From positions 1 to 64,000 of the forward strand of contig JALWLD010000054.1 of the NCBI GenBank assembly GCA_027081115.1: a stretch of 64,000 bases of DNA, given 5' to 3'. Under the pieces are notes generated by a model. The model worked only from the letters and a program-made list of their open reading frames with translations, searched no databases and was not told the DNA's origin. Both the position numbers and the translations under genes were made by a program. The stretch's first letter is position 1; each line of letters opens with the position of its first letter. This stretch comes from Sulfurovum sp. (GTDB taxonomy: Bacteria; Campylobacterota; Campylobacteria; Campylobacterales; Sulfurovaceae). Shown piece after piece: positions 1 to 7,517 of this stretch.

Positions 1-24
1 AGAGAATTGTCCATATACCATACT

Positions 25-108
25 GGAGTTCATGGGTAACCTGGCGATCTTTCATAAAAAAGACCCATGGCTTTCTGTCCCTACCTCACGATAGGTTTAG
101 CTTTATCA
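25..108 (-). promoter_or_regulatory. c-di-GMP-I (GEMM-I) type riboswitch, gene off the left edge
   Basis: Read on the minus strand (5' end near 108), it has the GEMM-I layout. GCTAAAC is followed by a P2 hairpin (CCTATC, GNRA loop GTGA, GGTAGG), then GGACAGAAAGC, then a P3 arm whose outer stem CATGGGT/ACCCATG closes around GCCAGGTT. Two similar elements lie at 61019-61096 and 33779-33856. The P2 stem differs from the 61 kb copy by base-pair-preserving changes (CCTA/TAGG against CTTA/TAAG), which supports a conserved RNA. The regulated gene must lie left of position 1. Family assignment is by eye from the GEMM consensus. Confidence 0.75.
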
Positions 109-116
109 TATGAATG

Positions 117-144
117 AATTAGATAATATTAATATTATCTAATT
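117..144. repeat. 28-bp perfect palindrome
   Basis: The half site AATTAGATAATATT is followed at once by its exact reverse complement. It lies between the stop of the DUF2059 gene and the 5' end of the riboswitch, all on the minus strand. It could be a weak AT-only terminator hairpin for the upstream gene or an operator over the riboswitch promoter. The sequence does not decide between these. Confidence 0.6.
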
Positions 145-185
145 AAAAGTATATCTATTTACTATTAGATAACTCTTAAGAGGCC

Positions 186-701
186 TTATTTTGCGATAAT
201 TGACTCTTTTTCCGCTTGTATTCTTATAAGCTCTTTTTGGATCATTTCCTGTAGTTCCCCCATATGTTCTGTTACTTTTGCCTGTCCTACCTGCATACCT
301 TCTGCTGCAATTTTTGGCATGAGTTCTACGGTTTTTTGACCTACAGGTGTTTGGTAAAAAGTGTTGAGCTCTTTTAATTCTTTGGCAGTATAGTTATTTG
401 CATACACTTTGGCCATATCATCTTTAAGTGCATCCCAACCCATATATTTTTCAAAAAAAGCCATCATAGTTGGTTTGAGAGGTTCGAGTTGAGGATTTTG
501 TTTGATCTGCATGGTGGTAATATTTTGAATCATTTTTTTATAGGTATCATCCATTTTCATGGTTTTGAGTAGTGTATGTGCAGCGAGAATAGTTTCACTT
601 TGTGCAGGTGTTTCTGTTTTTACAGCTTCTGTGGCATATAATGGAAAAGAGAGTGTAAGTGCAGCTGTGAGTAGTAGTGATTTTGTGGTTGTTTTAATCA
701 T
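186..701 (-). CDS. secreted DUF2059 domain protein
   Basis: 171 residues. The N-terminus is a clear Sec signal peptide (two Lys, then LLLTAALTLSFPLYA), so the mature protein is periplasmic. The C-terminal half carries the DUF2059 pattern: a helical stretch with AKELKELNTFYQTPVGQK followed by a Met- and Glu-rich helix. The family occurs in many Gram-negatives and has no established biochemical role. The start is supported by an AAGGA ribosome binding site just upstream. It is separated by about 75 bp from the downstream riboswitch, so it is probably its own transcription unit. Confidence 0.8.
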   Translation of the reverse strand: MIKTTTKSLLLTAALTLSFPLYATEAVKTETPAQSETILAAHTLLKTMKMDDTYKKMIQNITTMQIKQNPQLEPLKPTMMAFFEKYMGWDALKDDMAKVYANNYTAKELKELNTFYQTPVGQKTVELMPKIAAEGMQVGQAKVTEHMGELQEMIQKELIRIQAEKESIIAK

Positions 702-831
702 GATAGTCCTTGTTTTTCTATAGAAGAGTATAGCAAGGAATTACTTACTTTTATATATTTATTTAAGAAACTTAAATTTTAGTAGGTTCTTCATAAGCTT
801 CAGAAGTTGAAGGCTCTGTTGACAAGAAAAA

Positions 832-1872
832 TTATTGGCACTTCTGGTCAATATAGTTCTGCACAAATCTCCGTACATCAGCATAGACGAAGGAGTCTTT
901 GTATCCATCTATTTTTCCACCGCTTGCATTGGGGTGTCCTCCACCATTTCCGATGTGTGCTGCCATCTCTGAGACATCAAGCTTATTGTTGCTTCGAAGG
1001 GAAAAGTGTCCTCTGAAGTTTACATCCATATAGAAGTCATACTCTGGATTCTGTACCATACAGGTATTACCGATGATGGAAGTATTTCCTACGTTGTACC
1101 CAAGAATACCTTTGTATCCTTTATATGTAATGGTAAGACGCTGCTTATCTTTTGTGAGTAGGTTTGTGACAAAGAATGCTACCAGATTGTCTTTTGTATT
1201 GTTTTTTTCTTGTAGGAAGAAACGTTTTTTGATCTGGTGCAGGGCATCATCGAGTACAATAGGGGCTTCCTTTTCATCAATGAGATTTTTTGCTTCATCA
1301 ATGAGTGAGAGTTTAAAAGCCCTATCTTCTGCAGGGAAGAGGATGCGGTTGACTTCTCTGGCACCGGAGATCATCCCTAACATCACTTTTCCATATTCAA
1401 AGAGTGTATCATCTGAGACCCAGATATCAATGGCATTAATAGCTTTGACGATTTTTGCGAGTCTGTTCTCTTTGTCAAAGTTATAATGGGTTTGTAACCA
1501 GTCATAAGTAATGAGTGTTGCACAGCGACTTGTGTCAAGTTTGTACCAGGCAAATCGTTCTGCCGCTTTAGCACCTGTAGCATGATGATCAAGAAGTTGT
1601 AGTTTTGCACCAATACGTATGGACTCTTTTTCTATCCAGTTTCCCTCTTTTGTGGTAAGGTTAAGATCAGTGATGAGGATAAGTCTTTCGCTTTCTTCTT
1701 GCTGGATGAATTTGTCTTGTTCTATTTTTTTAACAATTTCTCCAAGACGGGCAGAGACTTCAGGACCATAGTTAGCATTAAAGCAGTCGATTTTTTGAAA
1801 ACATTGTGTTGTGAGGTATTGACAACCGTAACCATCAAGGTCAATGTGTGAGAGATGATATACGTGCTGCAT
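832..1872 (-). CDS. DHH-family phosphoesterase (DHH-DHHA1)
   Basis: 346 residues. The DHH domain shows the metal-site motifs SHIDLDGYG near residue 8 and LLDHHATG near residue 93. The C-terminal DHHA1 domain ends in the glycine-rich motif GNGGGHPNASGG. Such proteins hydrolyse phosphodiesters such as nanoRNA or cyclic dinucleotides, or release inorganic phosphate. The substrate cannot be read from sequence, and a cyclic-dinucleotide or oligonucleotide substrate is only a possibility. No membrane segments, so cytoplasmic. Its ATG directly follows the TAA of the Rrf2 gene, so the two are probably co-transcribed. Confidence 0.85.
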   Translation of the reverse strand: MQHVYHLSHIDLDGYGCQYLTTQCFQKIDCFNANYGPEVSARLGEIVKKIEQDKFIQQEESERLILITDLNLTTKEGNWIEKESIRIGAKLQLLDHHATGAKAAERFAWYKLDTSRCATLITYDWLQTHYNFDKENRLAKIVKAINAIDIWVSDDTLFEYGKVMLGMISGAREVNRILFPAEDRAFKLSLIDEAKNLIDEKEAPIVLDDALHQIKKRFFLQEKNNTKDNLVAFFVTNLLTKDKQRLTITYKGYKGILGYNVGNTSIIGNTCMVQNPEYDFYMDVNFRGHFSLRSNNKLDVSEMAAHIGNGGGHPNASGGKIDGYKDSFVYADVRRFVQNYIDQKCQ

Positions 1873-2277
1873 TTAGGCTTCTAGAATATCTGAAAGCATG
1901 AGACCGTTCAGGAAACTGTCTATTTTGGTTTGGAAATTCATTAAAAAAGGAGAGATCGCACAGCTACCGATGGTACCGTTTGGACATGTTCCCGCATAAG
2001 AAGTACAGTCAAAGACCGCCGGAGACTTACCTTCTGCAGCAAAAATAATACTGTTTATACTGATCTCTTCGATCTTCTTTGCCAAAATGAATCCGCCATG
2101 GGCACCTTTACGTGACTCTAAGATACCTTGTTTGGCAAGACTTTGAAGAATTTTTGCCAAAAAGCTTTTAGGAATACAAAGTTCATTTGCAAGCTGTTCT
2201 GCCCCAATCGGGCTATCTGATTTACGAATATTGTCTAAAGAGAGAAGCGCGTATTCGCTTGCACGGGTTAATAACAT
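1873..2277 (-). CDS. Rrf2-family transcriptional regulator with Fe-S-type cysteines
   Basis: 134 residues from the ATG at 2277. A longer reading from a TTG at 2292 adds five residues, but GAAGG sits about 8 nt before the ATG, so I prefer the ATG. The N-terminal winged helix (LTRASEYALLSL, then ELCIPKSFLAKILQSLAKQGI) is typical of Rrf2/IscR/NsrR. Three cysteines near the C-terminus (spacing C-x6-C-x7-C) resemble the iron-sulfur ligands of this family, suggesting redox, NO or Fe-S status sensing. The gene abuts the DHH phosphoesterase start; promoter and targets are unknown. Confidence 0.88.
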   Translation of the reverse strand: MLLTRASEYALLSLDNIRKSDSPIGAEQLANELCIPKSFLAKILQSLAKQGILESRKGAHGGFILAKKIEEISINSIIFAAEGKSPAVFDCTSYAGTCPNGTIGSCAISPFLMNFQTKIDSFLNGLMLSDILEA

Positions 2278-2434
2278 ACATTTGACCTTCAATTTAATTA
2301 GGAGTATTTTACTCTAATTCATATTAAAGAGCCATAAACCCATTTATGAAGAGAACATCATAAGTCTTAAGTAAGTTTATTATGATAGAATTGCGGACTC
2401 ATTTTGAGAATTAAATACCAATCAGGAGGTCATT

Positions 2435-2704
2435 ATGGCTTTAGATCAGGCGAAAAAAGCAGAAATTATTGCTAAATACGCAAGAGGCGAAAACGATACA
2501 GGTTCGACAGAAGTTCAAGTAGCACTTTTAACAGAGAGAATTACTTACCTTACAGAGCACCTACAAACAAACAAGAAAGATCACTCTTCAAGACTTGGAC
2601 TACTTAAATTAGTTGGACAGAGAAGAAGACTTATGAGATATCTTAAAAATACAGATCTTGGTAGATGGAATACTATCAAAGCAGATCTAGGAATTAGAAA
2701 CTAA
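2435..2704 (+). CDS. rpsO: 30S ribosomal protein S15
   Basis: 89 residues, the normal length for S15. The family signature is present: the N-terminal helix, [14 protein letters not shown], the [15 protein letters not shown] region and [12 protein letters not shown], which bind the central domain of 16S rRNA. A strong ribosome binding site (CAGGAGGTC) precedes the ATG. It stands alone, flanked by the divergent Rrf2 gene and the convergent GGDEF-EAL gene. Confidence 0.97.
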   Translation: MALDQAKKAEIIAKYARGENDTGSTEVQVALLTERITYLTEHLQTNKKDHSSRLGLLKLVGQRRRLMRYLKNTDLGRWNTIKADLGIRN

Positions 2705-2722
2705 GAGATCTTTTTCTCCCTT

Positions 2723-2749
2723 TGCACTTGTCTTTAGAAGATAGGTGCA
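2723..2749. terminator. hairpin 3' of rpsO
   Basis: TGCACTTGTCTT pairs with AAGATAGGTGCA (two G-U pairs) around the loop TAG. It lies between the convergent rpsO and GGDEF-EAL genes. No T-run follows on either strand, so terminator function is only likely from position. Confidence 0.45.
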
Positions 2750-2846
2750 GTTACATACAAATATATGCCTCTTTACTTCACTTTCAAATTTTAATACAAC
2801 TTGAGAAAGCTCTTCTCTCAGTTTTTTAAATCCTTAAATCTAAATA

Positions 2847-4616
2847 TTAACACCCTTTTACTTTATATGTATGTGCTTTCCCATCTAAAAGTAATCTTGT
2901 GAGCTCTGATGCACTTAGAGGCTGGCTATAGTAGAAGCCTTGTACTTCATCGCATCCGTAGGATTTTAGCAGTGTGGCCTGTGCTTCGTTCTCTACACCT
3001 TCTGCAAGTACGGTTAATCCTAGTTGTTTGATCATTTTAATGGTGGCAGAGACGATGATCTTATCATCTTCATTCTCTTCTAGTTCGTCGATAAATGATT
3101 TGTCTATTTTGATCTTATCAAGTTGGAACTCTCTGAGGTTTGTAAGAGAGGAGAATCCTGTACCATAGTCATCTATGGAGAAACTACATCCAATGTTGCG
3201 TAGTTGCTGAATGTTCTCTTTTGCCAAGTGGTTGTTTTGAAGTAGGGTGCTCTCTGTAATTTCAAATTCTAAAATCCCTGCTTCTAATCCACATGCCTGC
3301 AGGTTCTCTTCAATAACAGAGACAAGATTTTCATCACTTAACTCTTTTCTTGAAAGGTTGACGGCAATATTAAGTGACTCAATCGACATATCTTGCCAGG
3401 CTTTAATCTGGCTACAGCAGTGTTGCATGACGAAACGACTGATATTGTGTATAAGGTTACTCTCTTCAGCGATAGCAATAAGGCGAGAGACAGGAATGTC
3501 TTGAAGTGCTTCATTATTACAACGCAAAAGTGCCTCTATGCCTGTAATCGAGCCATCCTTTAGAGAGAATTGAGGTTGGTAGACAATGGTAAAATCATCT
3601 TTTTTAATCGCTTGTTTTAAGGTACTTCGGATAAAAAAGTATCGGTTTGATGTATGTGAGAATTCTTTTTTATAAAAAGTAAAGTTATCTTTACCATGTT
3701 TTTTAACATCATACATTGCCTGATCTGCGGCATGGATCAGCTGATCGGCATCTTCTCCATCTGATGGGTAGCAGGATATACCAATGCTGACTGAAATATC
3801 TATGTTGTTTTCATCAAGTACAAAGGTTTTTGAGAGTTGTAGTCTCGTTTTTTCAATAAAATTTAAAATATCATCCATTTTTGTGAGGTTTTCAAGAATA
3901 AGAAGAAACTCATCTCCTGAAAGCCTTCCTACAATGTCACTTTTTCGTGTCATATGAAGTAGCCTTTGTGCAAACTCTTTAAGTAGACTATCTCCCGTTT
4001 TGTGGCTATAGTTGTCATTGATGTCTTTAAATCCGTCTATATCTATGAAAAGTAGTGCACCTTTTGTATTATTGCGTTTGGAACTTTGAATGGCATGTGT
4101 TAAATGTTCAAATAAAAGCGTTCTGTTTGGCAGGCCTGTTAATGTATCATGTGTGGCCAAATAGTGCATTTTTTCTTTGGAAAGTTGCAGTTCCGAGATA
4201 TCTCTGATGATGACAATAACTGTATTTTTACCATTTTTTTTAATACGTGTAGGCATAACCCTTGCTTCAAAATACTCTTCTTTGGGTTTAAAATGTAGGG
4301 CATATTCCACACTTTGTAAAGATTGTGACTCAATTGCTTTCTTAATGAGTGAGATGAATGCATTGGAGAGGGTGTCATTGAAAAAGTCAGATACATGTTT
4401 GCCAATGATCTCTTCTTTGGGTTTATATAGCAGATGTTCTTTACCCTGTGCCATAACATCAAGGTAATTACCCTCTTCATCAAGAAGAAAAATGATATCA
4501 GGTATAGCCGAGACAATAGAGTTTAAATATTTTTTGTCGTTTGTTTTAAGTTGATTGTATATATCGAGTAGATATTGAGGTGATAGTATATTACGGTTTT
4601 CTTTTAAGTGATTCAT
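2847..4616 (-). CDS. PAS-GGDEF-EAL cyclic-di-GMP signalling protein
   Basis: 589 residues, no membrane segment, so cytoplasmic. An N-terminal PAS domain (about 30-145, including the GNYLDVMAQ and GKHVSDFF regions) is followed by a GGDEF domain (about 155-315) and an EAL domain (about 330-580). The GGDEF signature reads SGDEF, a variant found in active cyclases. The EAL domain keeps GIEALLR, the Asn of NLS, EITES, DDYGTG, KIDKSFI and AEGVE, so phosphodiesterase activity is expected. It probably makes and/or degrades c-di-GMP in response to a PAS ligand. Three c-di-GMP-I-type riboswitches lie in the same window. The ATG has no clear ribosome binding site; a short leader ORF with a strong one lies just upstream. 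Confidence 0.93.
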   Translation of the reverse strand: MNHLKENRNILSPQYLLDIYNQLKTNDKKYLNSIVSAIPDIIFLLDEEGNYLDVMAQGKEHLLYKPKEEIIGKHVSDFFNDTLSNAFISLIKKAIESQSLQSVEYALHFKPKEEYFEARVMPTRIKKNGKNTVIVIIRDISELQLSKEKMHYLATHDTLTGLPNRTLLFEHLTHAIQSSKRNNTKGALLFIDIDGFKDINDNYSHKTGDSLLKEFAQRLLHMTRKSDIVGRLSGDEFLLILENLTKMDDILNFIEKTRLQLSKTFVLDENNIDISVSIGISCYPSDGEDADQLIHAADQAMYDVKKHGKDNFTFYKKEFSHTSNRYFFIRSTLKQAIKKDDFTIVYQPQFSLKDGSITGIEALLRCNNEALQDIPVSRLIAIAEESNLIHNISRFVMQHCCSQIKAWQDMSIESLNIAVNLSRKELSDENLVSVIEENLQACGLEAGILEFEITESTLLQNNHLAKENIQQLRNIGCSFSIDDYGTGFSSLTNLREFQLDKIKIDKSFIDELEENEDDKIIVSATIKMIKQLGLTVLAEGVENEAQATLLKSYGCDEVQGFYYSQPLSASELTRLLLDGKAHTYKVKGC

Positions 4617-4626
4617 AAATGTGCGC

Positions 4627-4662
4627 TTAGTATATTATTTGAACCGTATAGTTTGTATGCAT
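4627..4662 (-). CDS. possible 11-codon leader ORF upstream of the GGDEF-EAL gene
   Basis: On the minus strand AAGGAGGAG is followed 8 nt later by ATG and the reading MHTNYTVQIIY then TAA. The stop lies 10 nt before the ATG of the GGDEF-EAL gene, which lacks its own good ribosome binding site. This arrangement would suit translational coupling or leader-peptide control. The frames differ, so it is not an N-terminal extension. Expression is unproven. Confidence 0.4.
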   Translation of the reverse strand: MHTNYTVQIIY

Positions 4663-4722
4663 GGTAGATACTCCTCCTTGAAAATAATAGTTTATATCGT
4701 ATAGATATTAATTCTATCATTA

Positions 4723-4744
4723 AATAGTGTCAAAATAGTGTCAA
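4723..4744 (+). repeat. 11-bp direct repeat upstream of grpE
   Basis: AATAGTGTCAA occurs twice head to tail, one helical turn apart. A 10/11 match (AATAGTGTAAA) lies at 5482-5492, just before dnaK. It may be a shared regulator site in the chaperone locus. Confidence 0.45.
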
Positions 4745-4747
4745 AAT

Positions 4748-4774
4748 AAACTTTAGTCATATTGACTAAAGTTT
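4748..4774. promoter_or_regulatory. perfect 12-bp inverted repeat upstream of the grpE promoter
   Basis: AAACTTTAGTCA and TGACTAAAGTTT flank the 3-nt spacer TAT. It lies between divergent genes, so it is unlikely to be a terminator and more likely an operator. It is not CIRCE (TTAGCACTC-N9-GAGTGCTAA). Confidence 0.55.
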
Positions 4775-4799
4775 ATTTATTATATTTATTAAAGAACTA

Positions 4800-4830
4800 C
4801 TTGACAAACTTGGACTCAATGTTGTATAAT
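4800..4830 (+). promoter_or_regulatory. grpE sigma-70 promoter overlapped by HAIR-like HspR site
   Basis: The -35 box TTGACA (4801-4806) and -10 box TATAAT (4825-4830) are 18 bp apart. CTTGACA, seven bases, then ACTCAAT (4800-4820) matches the HspR HAIR element CTTGAGT-N7-ACTCAAG at 11 of 14 positions and covers the -35 box, as expected for a repressor site. HspR control of the grpE-dnaK operon is established in Helicobacter and Campylobacter. Confidence 0.7.
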
Positions 4831-4884
4831 ATCTCCAAGCATTTAAAATGCAGTGTAATAATTAATGAAAAAGGAGGTCCGTTC

Positions 4885-5439
4885 ATGAGTCAGGAAAATG
4901 AAAACCTTGAAACTTCTCAAAGAGAAGAAGTACAAGAAGAACAGACTGAAACACAAGAAGTAGAAAGTGCTGAAGTAGATCCTCTAGAAGAGGCACGTGC
5001 TGAGGCAGCAGACTATAAAGATAAATATTTAAGAGCACATGCGGATTTTGAAAATGCGAAAAAGCGTTTAGAGAAAGACAAAATGAATGCAGTTTCTTAC
5101 GCCAATGAAAGTTTTGCAAAAGATATTTTGGCAGTGTTGGATTCTTTTGATAATGCATTGAGTTCTATTGATGGTGTAGATGAAGAGAATTCTTCAGAAG
5201 TACTTGAAAAGATGAAAGAGGGTGTAACCTTGACATATAATCAACTTAAAAAGATTCTTGAAAAGAATCATATTAAAGAGATTGACTGTGGAGGTGAGTT
5301 TGACCCTGAGGTACATCAAGCGATTATGCAGGTAGAGAGTGAAAACCATGAAGCTGGTGATGTAGTACAGGTTATGCAAAAAGGCTATACTATTAAAGAC
5401 CGTGTTTTGAGACCGGCAATGGTGAGTACTTGTAAATAA
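4885..5439 (+). CDS. grpE: GrpE nucleotide exchange factor
   Basis: 184 residues from the ATG at 4885, chosen because AAGGAGGT sits 6 nt upstream. An open frame extends further 5' through the promoter but cannot be coding. The protein has an acidic Glu/Gln-rich N-terminus, a long coiled-coil helix (DYKDKYLRAHADFENAKKRL) and the C-terminal beta domain ending in DRVLRPAMV, the GrpE signature region. GrpE releases ADP from DnaK. The usual Campylobacterota partner hrcA is not upstream here; the neighbour is the divergent GGDEF-EAL gene. Confidence 0.96.
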   Translation: MSQENENLETSQREEVQEEQTETQEVESAEVDPLEEARAEAADYKDKYLRAHADFENAKKRLEKDKMNAVSYANESFAKDILAVLDSFDNALSSIDGVDEENSSEVLEKMKEGVTLTYNQLKKILEKNHIKEIDCGGEFDPEVHQAIMQVESENHEAGDVVQVMQKGYTIKDRVLRPAMVSTCK

Positions 5440-5450
5440 AACCTGAGTCA

Positions 5451-5474
5451 ATGCAACTAAAGTTGCATTTTTTT
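5451..5474 (+). terminator. hairpin plus T-run between grpE and dnaK
   Basis: ATGCAAC and GTTGCAT form a 7-bp stem around TAAA, followed by six further T residues. It looks like an intrinsic terminator inside the chaperone operon. Partial read-through or a separate dnaK promoter (A/T-rich stretch 5476-5500) would uncouple DnaK from GrpE levels. Confidence 0.6.
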
Positions 5475-5530
5475 AGATTAAAATAGTGTAAAATACGTAC
5501 AGAATTAAATAACGAATAAAAGGAAAAGAT

Positions 5531-7405
5531 ATGAGTAAAGTATTAGGAATAGATTTAGGAACAACAAACTCTGCAATGGCAGTGTATACAAATGGCGAAG
5601 CGGCAATCATCGCCAACAAAGAGGGTAAGAATACAACACCTTCTATTGTGGCATTTACAGACAAAGGTGAGATTCTTGTTGGGGAGTCTGCAAAAAGACA
5701 AGCGGTAACAAACCCTGAAAAGACGATTTACTCTATTAAGAGAATTATGGGTCTTATGTGTGATGAGCCTAAAGCGGCTGAAGCAAAAGAGAGATTACCA
5801 TACCATGTTATTGACAGAAATGGTGCCTGTGCAATTGAAGTAGCAGAGAAGACATATACACCGCAGGAGATTTCTGCCAAAGTATTGATGAAGATGAAAG
5901 AGGATGCAGAAGCATACCTTGGTGAAACAGTAACAGATGCAGTTATCACGGTACCTGCATATTTTAATGATGCACAGAGAAAAGCGACTAAAGAAGCAGG
6001 AACGATTGCAGGTCTAAATGTACTTAGAATCATTAACGAGCCTACATCGGCAGCATTAGCTTACGGGCTTGATAAAAAAGATGCTGAGCAAATTGTAGTA
6101 TATGACCTTGGTGGTGGTACCTTTGACGTCACAGCACTTGAGACTGGTGATGGTGTAGTTGAAGTATTGGCAACAGGTGGAGATGCATTCCTTGGTGGGG
6201 ATGACTTTGACAATCGTGTCATTGATTTTGTAGCAGATGAATTTAAAGCAGAGTCTGGTATTGATATTAAAGCAGATGTAATGGCGCTTCAAAGAGTAAA
6301 AGATGCAGCTGAAGCCGCGAAGAAAGAGCTTTCTTCGGCAACAGAAACGGAGATTAACCTACCATTTATTACAGCAGATGCATCTGGACCAAAACACTTG
6401 GTAACAAAAATTACCAGAGCAAAATTTGAGTCATTGGTTTCTGATCTTGTAGAAAAAACGATCACAACGATTACATCAGTACTTAAAGATGCAGGACTTT
6501 CTAAAGCAGATGTAAAAGAAGTAGTAATGGTCGGTGGTTCAACAAGAGTACCATTGGTTCAGGAAAAAGTTCAGGCTTTCTTTAGCAAAGAATTGAACAA
6601 ATCAGTGAATCCGGATGAAGTAGTAGCACTTGGTGCAGCGATTCAGGGTGGTGTACTTGCAGGTGATGTAAAAGATGTATTGCTTCTTGATGTAACACCG
6701 TTGAGCCTTGGTATTGAAACTTTGGGTGGGGTAACGACTAAAGTCATCGAAAAAGGAACAACGATTCCTGCGAAGAAGTCACAAGTGTTCTCAACAGCAG
6801 AAGACAACCAGCCAGCAGTAAGTATTCACGTACTTCAAGGTGAGAGAGAGTTCTCAAAAGACAACAAGTCACTTGGTATGTTTGAGCTTAGAGACATTCC
6901 TGCGGCACCAAGAGGGGTACCTCAGATAGAAGTAACATTTGATATTGATGCCAATGGTATCTTGACAGTATCTGCAGTAGATAAAGGTACAGGTAAATCT
7001 CAAGAGATTAAGATTACCGGTTCGAGTGGACTTTCTGATGAAGAGATCGAAAAAATGGTTCAAGATGCAGAAGCGAATAAAGCTGAAGATGAGAAAAGAA
7101 AAGCAGTAGTTGAAACAAGAAATCAGGCGGATGCACTTATCCACCAGACTAGAAAGTCATTAAGTGATCTTGGAGAGAACTTTGATGCAGCAGAAAAAGA
7201 GAGTATTGAAGCTGCGATCACTGATTTAGAAGAGACATTGAAAGATGACTCCGCAACAAAAGAGCAGATCGAAGAGAAAGTGAAAGTGTTGACTGAAAAG
7301 TCTCATAAACTTGCTGAAGCAATGTATGCAAAAGAGCAGGGTGGTGCAAACCCTGAAGCTAAGAAAGCAGACGATGACGATGTTATCGATGCCGAAGTAG
7401 AGTAA
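5531..7405 (+). CDS. dnaK: Hsp70 chaperone DnaK
   Basis: 624 residues, normal for DnaK. The ATPase domain begins with [13 protein letters not shown] and contains [27 protein letters not shown] and [10 protein letters not shown]. The substrate-binding domain includes [14 protein letters not shown]. The C-terminal lid ends in an acidic tail [11 protein letters not shown], close to the EEVD-like DnaK end. It folds and protects proteins with GrpE and a DnaJ not present in this window. AAAGGAAAAG provides the ribosome binding site. It lies 91 bp after grpE, with a terminator-like hairpin in between. Confidence 0.98.
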   Translation: MSKVLGIDLGTTNSAMAVYTNGEAAIIANKEGKNTTPSIVAFTDKGEILVGESAKRQAVTNPEKTIYSIKRIMGLMCDEPKAAEAKERLPYHVIDRNGACAIEVAEKTYTPQEISAKVLMKMKEDAEAYLGETVTDAVITVPAYFNDAQRKATKEAGTIAGLNVLRIINEPTSAALAYGLDKKDAEQIVVYDLGGGTFDVTALETGDGVVEVLATGGDAFLGGDDFDNRVIDFVADEFKAESGIDIKADVMALQRVKDAAEAAKKELSSATETEINLPFITADASGPKHLVTKITRAKFESLVSDLVEKTITTITSVLKDAGLSKADVKEVVMVGGSTRVPLVQEKVQAFFSKELNKSVNPDEVVALGAAIQGGVLAGDVKDVLLLDVTPLSLGIETLGGVTTKVIEKGTTIPAKKSQVFSTAEDNQPAVSIHVLQGEREFSKDNKSLGMFELRDIPAAPRGVPQIEVTFDIDANGILTVSAVDKGTGKSQEIKITGSSGLSDEEIEKMVQDAEANKAEDEKRKAVVETRNQADALIHQTRKSLSDLGENFDAAEKESIEAAITDLEETLKDDSATKEQIEEKVKVLTEKSHKLAEAMYAKEQGGANPEAKKADDDDVIDAEVE

Positions 7406-7419
7406 AACTCTACTTTTTT
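7397..7419 (+). terminator. intrinsic terminator of dnaK
   Basis: GTAGAGT and ACTCTAC form a 7-bp perfect stem around AAA, followed by six T. The dnaK stop codon lies inside the hairpin. Confidence 0.85.
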
Positions 7420-7436
7420 AGCAATTACAATTCTTC

Positions 7437-7463
7437 TTGTTCCTATGTTTTACATGGGAACAA
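7437..7463. repeat. inverted repeat, GTTCC...GGGAAC type
   Basis: TTGTTCCTATG and CATGGGAACAA flank a 5-nt loop (one G-U pair). It lies between convergent dnaK and the outer-membrane gene. A related hairpin with TGTTCCCAC/GTGGGAACA is at 59079-59103. It may end minus-strand transcription. Confidence 0.45.
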
Positions 7464-7517
7464 ATTCTTCTAACTTTTACAAATTTTAAATTCTTTATTT
7501 TAACTCTTGATAATGTA

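Noticed and set aside
1073-1486. Longer + strand open frame opposite the DHH gene
   Set aside because: Shadow of the DHH phosphoesterase gene; the minus frame carries the conserved motifs.
4748-4774. CIRCE element for HrcA
   Set aside because: The inverted repeat does not match TTAGCACTC-N9-GAGTGCTAA in sequence or spacing.
4762-4884. N-terminal extension of GrpE
   Set aside because: The extra codons cover the promoter and the inverted repeat; the ATG at 4885 has AAGGAGGT.
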